Assembly (NCBI RefSeq): GCF_032854445.1
Contig: NC_088307.1
Span: forward strand, 25,992,046-26,056,045
Source: Liolophura sinensis
Taxonomy: Eukaryota; Mollusca; Polyplacophora; Chitonida; Chitonidae
DNA: 64,000 nucleotides
Reading direction: 5' to 3'
Under the pieces are notes generated by a model that was not told the origin of the DNA, did not search any database, and saw only the letters and a list, made by a program, of their open reading frames with translations. A program made the translations under genes and the position numbers. Of this stretch, positions 58,111-64,000 are shown in pieces (the first letter of the stretch is position 1; each line of letters opens with the position of its first letter).

Positions 58111-58879
58111 CCAGATAAATATAGCCAAGTGTCTAGAGTGAACTAACGAACTTTGGCAAGTCAATGACAAACTCTCCCACGTGACATACAGATATGCACG
58201 ACAAGTGACCTTGCAACAATGTTAACTTGCAGAAACGACCGGAGGAGCGCCAATGGCCGCTTAATGTCACCTGACCGTCTATCACGACCCATACAGGCTA
58301 TATATTTCAGCATTAAAACCGGTACACTGCAAGGAGACCTGAGGGTGCCGGTTCTATTTTGGACTAAAACAGCTGAATAAAAACTAGGTACATGTAGAAA
58401 TATGACGCCCTTTCGTACATAATATTCTGTTCGTAATATTCTTCACGCACCGTTCTTTTAACATCGTGAAGTTGTACAAAAAGTCACCCAACAATTGGAA
58501 ATTCCTTTTGTAGTAACATCTACTACGTTTGAAAAAGCAAATACTTCGTATAGGAAACTTAATTCTTTACAGAAACAGTCGGTCTCCGAGCTCACAAAAC
58601 GACACAGAACCGAATTCGAATACGAGCTGTGCTATACTTGAGACTCTCAAACGCTTTTTGTACCTTGTCTTCTTTTTTACCTGGTTAAGATGAAAAGGTA
58701 CACGAATATATTTCGATGGCGAACTTCTCACTACATTAATTTTGATATTTTCTGATAGTGGGGTAAATATCTCAAGACGATTTGGTAAAGCTGTGGTAAT
58801 TGAGACCTAAGTCGTGAGTTCAAAAATATAAAGAAATATATTTCAAAAATTATATGAAGATTAAAAATATGGAGATTAA
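58111..58879. other. Non-coding stretch, no recognised feature
   Basis: Nothing seen. Confidence 0.4.
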
Positions 58880-59530
58880 GCTTTATGCCCACTGCCATTC
58901 AGCCACAAACTGTACAGTACCGTAAGTTTCATTCCCTCTGCAACACGGCCGTTGGCAGTGCTGCACCGTAAATATCATACACTGGACGTTAAACCCCAAG
59001 CACTCTAAATATCATACACTCAGTGTGTCATGTGACTATTAGCTCTGCAGTACCCTGCCACCCGACGGTTGGCTGTACAGTGCCGTAAGTTTCGTGCACT
59101 GTGTCACTCAGCCCTTGACTGTGCAGTACCATTTTATGTACTGTGCTATGCGGCCATTGCCTGCACAGTACCGTGACTTTTACGCACTGTGCCACGCGGC
59201 CATTGACTGAATAGTAACATAGGTACCACAAGTTTCATGCACTCAGTGTATCACGTGGAGACTGACTGTGCACTACGGTAGGTATCATGCCTTGTGCCAC
59301 GGGACTAATGACTATCCAGTACCATAAGTTTCACGCACTGTGCCATGCGGTCAATCACAGTGCAGCACCGTACGTTGTATGCACTATCCCATGCAGCCAT
59401 TGACCGCACAGTACCACAAGTTTCGTGCACTGTACCATTGGCTGTGCAATTCGTAATTTCCATGAAGTGTTCCACGCGGTCATGCATTGTGCCGCGTGGT
59501 TAGTGACTGTGCAGTTCTGTGGCATGAAAT
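58880..59530. repeat. About 46-bp degenerate minisatellite
   Basis: Units of the form ccattgactgtgcagtaccg + taagtttcatgcactgtgcc + acgcgg recur about a dozen times with many changes and spacing of about 43-53. Minus-strand ORFs here are by-products. Confidence 0.85.
58984..59005 (+). mobile_element. 22-base SINE-B remnant with 15-base target duplication
   Basis: The insert is ggacgttaaaccccaagcac + tc, the extreme 3' end of SINE-B. Exact copies of taaatatcatacact flank it at 58969-58983 and 59006-59020. The host is the 46-bp array. Confidence 0.92.
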
Positions 59531-60327
59531 TGCTACACACTAGGCCTCTTGCATAAGCAGATGTCGTAAAGTTTTGCTCATATATCAATCAGTACCTTTC
59601 TGCCAAGTCACAGTAACTACAGATAAGCATAGAAGAAAAAAATAGCACGTATACTCTCTTTTTATTCCAAGAAATAGCCGAATATGACTGTCTAGACGAA
59701 TAACCTCCTATTTATAAACTTTTATTACAAGCACGTACTTACATACCGTTTACCTCAGACAGTTCACAGATTATTTTTTCAGATCGTGAGCTAAAAAGTG
59801 CAGTGTGTGGAAATATAATGTGTACACAAAGGCATCATATTTCTGTCTAATCTTAGATGTGTGCTTGTATAGTGTAATTATAGAGGGTGGTTTCAGGCTG
59901 TTTTAAGGACTTCGTGGTAATGCGTATCACTTCCTTGTTGTCAACCTAATTGCAGATTCTCCACAAATAAAACTCTGCTGCAGCCTATAACCATTAACCC
60001 TACCAACAGTAGAACACTATATTACACTCAAATAGTTCGTAACTCTGACTTCGTCGTATTTAGTACTTCGAAACAAATGGGAGCGGCCTATCCTTATTTA
60101 GAACAAGTTGTATTCTGCAGTTATTTTACCGAACTGCATCCTCAGTCTTGTTTACGGGTTGTGTTGAACGCGTTTTAAACGGCTTCCGCAAAGAGGCTTA
60201 ATCCGGCAAAAAACTGTTGCCCTGAGCTTGCACGGTGTAGGGTGACATCACATAAATGGGCCATGTAAACTGATAAAGGTTTTGTCCGTCCATGCGATTT
60301 GTCCGTAACTATTGGATATTCATATCA
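59531..60327. other. Non-coding stretch, no recognised feature
   Basis: Nothing seen. Confidence 0.4.
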
Positions 60328-60545
60328 CAGAGCAGAGACGGCAGTGTGATACTTAGCAAAAGTCACACATAACAGATGACCTACGTCTTGTTGTAAGATT
60401 GCATCGTTTTGGGTTTTTATAGTTGCCGTCCATGTTAAGATTCAACGATTAGCAAGTTCGACACTCCCTAGCACCATGGCTTAAAAAAAAGAATTAGGTA
60501 AAGAAATATGCAGTTTGGTCAGTTGCAATTTATTAGACACCTCTT
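60328..60545 (-). mobile_element. Family X, single-unit copy
   Basis: The plus strand reads cagagcagagacggcagtgt, gatacttagcaaaagtcaca, ccctagcaccatggctta and gtcagttgcaatttattaga, the reverse of the family's right-to-left order. The 36-bp segment is present once in altered form. Confidence 0.72.
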
Positions 60546-60699
60546 GTGTGAATTTACTAGAAATGGTATATTGCTATCATATTTAATCACTATATTGTGT
60601 GCCATAATCCATGTTTATATAGCGGGGCATTCGTCTAATGCGATGGTTTTGCCACAGCCAATTCGTCCAGGACTACTGGAGTCAGAAGTTCCAGTGGTG

Positions 60700-60830
60700 G
60701 TTTAAGTCAAGAGGTTTGTCAGGTACCTAGCGAAGAGCGATGCTTCAAGCATTCTAGCTTCCTTCAGGCATAAACCTGGCCGCCGCAGTATAAGGAAATA
60801 CTTCCGCTTATAAAATCAATCAAAAAATAA
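60700..60830 (+). mobile_element. SINE-A, strongly diverged fragment
   Basis: Traces include ctagcttccttcaggcataa, acctggccgccgcagtataa and ttataaaatcaatcaaaa. Confidence 0.45.
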
Positions 60831-60994
60831 TGATGTCTTATCTAGTGTTTTCTGTTCAGTTTAGTTCAATAAATGTGGAAGAGTTTAATTTTTACAGCAA
60901 GGAATTCTAAAATTTAAACTCTTTCCAATTTACTGTAGTAAAATGAACACAAAAAAAAACTAGATTAAAAGATCATTATTTCTATTCCGCTTCG

Positions 60995-61275
60995 GTGGCC
61001 TAATGTTTGGAGCGTTCTTCTCGGAGACAGGATACCCCGGGATCAAACTCGGGTTGGGTCATCCCAAAACTTTAAAAATGGTACTTGCTGCTGCCTCGAT
61101 TAGCGCACAGCACTGAGAGGTTAGAACAAGAAAAATGACAGGTTGTCCCAGTGTCGGTAAAATGTGACTGGGTGCATGGGTGTCATGTTTGGTGATACTT
61201 CAGTGGCGGCAGCACTTTGACGGCATGGACTCTTGGACTGACAAGTTGTTAAGTACGACGTTAAGCACACATGCA
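60995..61275 (+). mobile_element. tRNA-derived SINE, SINE-B-like variant
   Basis: The head is ttcggtggcctaatgtttgg + agcg (A box) with gggatcaaactcgggttggg (B box). The body differs from SINE-B, but the end gacaagttgttaagtacgac + gttaag with an ATGC/CATA-rich tail matches the SINE-B 3' end. It is probably a sister subfamily. Confidence 0.75.
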
Positions 61276-62640
61276 TGCATACATACACACACCATTTCTC
61301 TTCTACTGTAAGCACTTTAAACTTGAGCACATTTTTAGACACGAAAAGTTAACAAACGTACCACGTTCAAACAACCGCTTTTCACTGTCTTTTAGACTTG
61401 TGCACTGTCCACTGTTGCGCGTGAATTGGAAGAGACCAATTTCACTCTTAAGGCAAAGGTCTGAGCAGATGTGTAATTACCCCCTGTTTTGAAATGGTGT
61501 CGTCCAAGGTCGATTGCTGCGATGTGAGTCATGACGCGGATATGTTCCTATCCACGTACGCCTATATCTCACTTCAGTGGGGTCCGTTGATACCCCAGCG
61601 GCATCATGTGATAGTAGAAATTCAGAAGCACACTATAGTAACAGCTCTACAGCAACCCGGCCCTGATTATTTAAAAAAAAAAGCTTTCTGTTAAGTCAAC
61701 CGGCGAAGCTATGCACGAAGGTGACCCGAGACTGTGAAAAGAGCCTTATTCTATACTACGTCATTCCACTACTGTACTTGTGGACAAGATTGAACACCAT
61801 ATAGAGAGACTTTGGAACGACGTATAATATCTGTCATCATACGGAGTTAGTGTTTCTCACTAAACAATTTCAATTCATTCGTTAAAAAAGAGCCACCATC
61901 AAAACAAATCCTCAGCAACAACGATTCATTCAGCTGTTTACGTGGTTTCAACCATCTACATGTACGTCAGACCACGCTGTTCTGCCCTCTACAGTGTAGC
62001 CGTTTATATTGAAGACCTGGAAGGTCAGTTAGTAGGAACCAAATGAAACTGAAAATGTGTGGAATCTTACAATTATCTTCAAATATAATTCAAATTATCT
62101 ACAATTATTCTTCCAAAAATCTTCAAAGTTACCACCTAATGGCATAAACATAATCCGTTCGAGCCTTCATTGTTATGTCTCCAAGAACCTCATAGATATA
62201 CAAAAAACGCGGCTCGTACCTTGTCCCTGGAGTGGTTTGATAAGTCTGAAGGATCAAGCCGTATAAAGCAACAAATACATTTGATTGATAGAGACTGATC
62301 TGATAGTGATAAAAGAGTAATGCAATTTATCATGAACCTGTAAAACATTGAATTACAATCAATGCTTAGTGTTGGTATTAGCTTAGCGTTGTGTGTACCG
62401 TAGCTGTAAACTTGTAGCCAGATACATAAAGGGAGATAATTCGCCCCCCCCCCCCCCCCTTCCCGCCGAAAATATTGTTCAGTGACATGCATGTTTGCAG
62501 GGCTACAGGCTAGGTTAGTTTTAGGCTAACCAACAGGACACAGTCCGTAGTGTAAGAGTCAAGTACAACATCCGTATATTCCACTTATAAACCGTAAAGG
62601 GTCATTCTAAATTGAGACCCAAATACAAAAGAACGTAAAA
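61276..62640. other. Non-coding stretch with poly-C run
   Basis: It contains a poly-C of 17 bases (62443-62459). No exon or repeat copy is seen. Confidence 0.45.
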
Positions 62641-62858
62641 CACCAGGGTTGATTCCACAAAGCCATTTGAGATTTAAGTCAAAATTGAAAGACGATTCTA
62701 AAACTTACGTATCGACTTCAGAAATTAAACTTTTTTCATCACCTTCACCAATGTCTTCTTAAGAAAAATATGTCCAAATTTCAACTTTCAGTACCAAAAA
62801 GTATGTTTTTAAATTTTGCCTTAAGTCAAAAAGGGTTTTGTGGAATCGGTCCCTGGTG
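62641..62858. mobile_element. TIR element 3 (218 bp)
   Basis: The left end is caccagggttgattccacaa + agccatttgagatttaagtc; the right end is ttaagtcaaaaagggttttg + tggaatcggtccctggtg, its imperfect inverse over about 45 bases. Internal pieces (acgattctaaaacttacg) resemble elements 1-2 loosely. Confidence 0.78.
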
Positions 62859-63645
62859 TGAGTGGAATATGTTAGAAACAATACAGGCCTATAAACGTAC
62901 ATAATAAATAAAACTGGTAACTTGTAAGACAGAAGTACCAGTACACTACAGTTTTCAGCGATACAGGTCAATCAACTGACATTCTATGACATCCAAGTCA
63001 TATCTCAAACTGACAGTCGATGACTAAATTCCATGTCGAAAAAAATAAAGATAGGTATCTAAATCGCCTTTTGATTGTAACTGTTCCTAAAAGCATCATG
63101 TTGATTAAAAAATAAACATTAATAAAACACAACTATGAGAAGAGATCGCCAGATATCCTGAACGCCGCAGCCATGTTTGTCAACAAGAGTACTCACTATA
63201 CAACTTATATAATTTGTATTTTTTTTATTTTATAAATTTACACTTTAAAGTGAAGGTGCAGGATGGAGCATTGACACACTAGTTTTTGAGCCAATAATTT
63301 ATGACGCAGAAATGTAGATGAAATGGGACAATATGTGAAGAGAAAATATTTTGAGGGAATATAGGCTTATTGCTCGATTTGTAGTAGGGCTTATCACCAA
63401 ACGAATAGACTAATTCATGAAGAAGTATGTAAGCCTACATTGAATTCAATGTTCATAAATTGTCAATTAAGAAAACGAAGAAAATGTAGGAAACAGAACG
63501 GGCGTCTGAGTCCAAGCTGGGACTCTGGTTTGGCTGTCAATGTTACATTTTAGTTCGACCCAGTTAAAATGCTGGGCTTAAATTCACTGGTTCCATCAAA
63601 TTCCTCTGATTTTATTGAAAGTATAACTTGGATAAATCTCTGACT
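62859..63645. other. Non-coding stretch, no recognised feature
   Basis: Nothing seen. Confidence 0.4.
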
Positions 63646-63950
63646 GAGGTAAATTGATAACAGGCCGTAATTCACCAGTTACGTGTGGCCATTTGCCAGC
63701 TATCACACTGTCTTGGCTGCTCTGGTCTTACTCTCTATGCTATACGTCTATCACACTGTCACCACTGCTCTGGCCTTACTCTCTATGCTGTACGTCTGTC
63801 ACACTGTCGTCGCTGATCTGGTTTTACTCTCTATGCTGTACGTCTGTCACACTGTCGTCACTGCTCTGGTTTTACTCTCTATGCTGTACTTCTATCACAC
63901 TAGCTGTCATCACTGCTCTGGTTTTACGCTCTATGCTTTACGTTTTTAAT
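63646..63950 (+). mobile_element. Family X copy with a second 48-bp array
   Basis: It runs gaggtaaattgataacaggc, caccagttacgtgtggccat, then five units of cactgtcgtcgctgctctgg + ttttactctctatgctgtac + gtctgtca at 63706, 63754, 63802, 63850 and about 63898. It ends ctttacgtttttaattatat. The left third of the element is absent or unrecognisable. Confidence 0.85.
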
Positions 63951-64000
63951 TATATTGTATGTTAAGTATGATAAATACACCACATTTTGAACCGCTGTAG

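Overview
This 64 kb window is AT-rich eukaryotic (animal) DNA with long non-coding stretches, spliced exons, tRNA-derived SINEs, TIR elements, a non-LTR retrotransposon fragment and many minisatellites. There is no operon-like gene packing. The SINE families and the minisatellite-rich dispersed elements suggest a lophotrochozoan, most likely a mollusc; this is inference, not proof.

The only protein gene I can support lies on the minus strand. It is an ETS-domain transcription factor, probably of the ESE/ELF3-EHF type. Four exons are clear: 28145-27951, 21801-21406, 20056-19858 and 18801-18564 (stop). All junctions have AG/GT ends and compatible phases. The last two exons together encode the DNA-binding ETS domain, and an AATAAA lies 108 bases past the stop. 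A possible first coding exon (41418-41388) fits in phase and would complete a 352-residue protein without a Pointed/SAM domain; this exon is tentative.

The rest is repeats. SINE-A has at least a dozen copies, two of them carrying an inverted copy of their own 3' end. SINE-B has several copies with clean target-site duplications, including a 22-base remnant. There is one SINE-C. Short TIR elements lie at 6.39, 25.5, 57.8, 57.9 and 62.6 kb. A truncated reverse-transcriptase ORF with a (TATC)n-type tail lies at 50.6-51.5 kb. Minisatellites have periods of 22, 61, 49, 41, 36, 33, 32, 21, 48 and about 46 bp.

The most interesting unexplained structure is a dispersed element, here called family X, with about nine copies or fragments from 20.6 to 63.95 kb. 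In one copy (43.1-44.25 kb) one internal segment has become a 36-bp array. In two others (55.95-56.6 and 63.65-63.95 kb) a different internal segment has become a 48-bp array. The long open frames in these arrays follow from repeat periods divisible by three and are not taken as genes.
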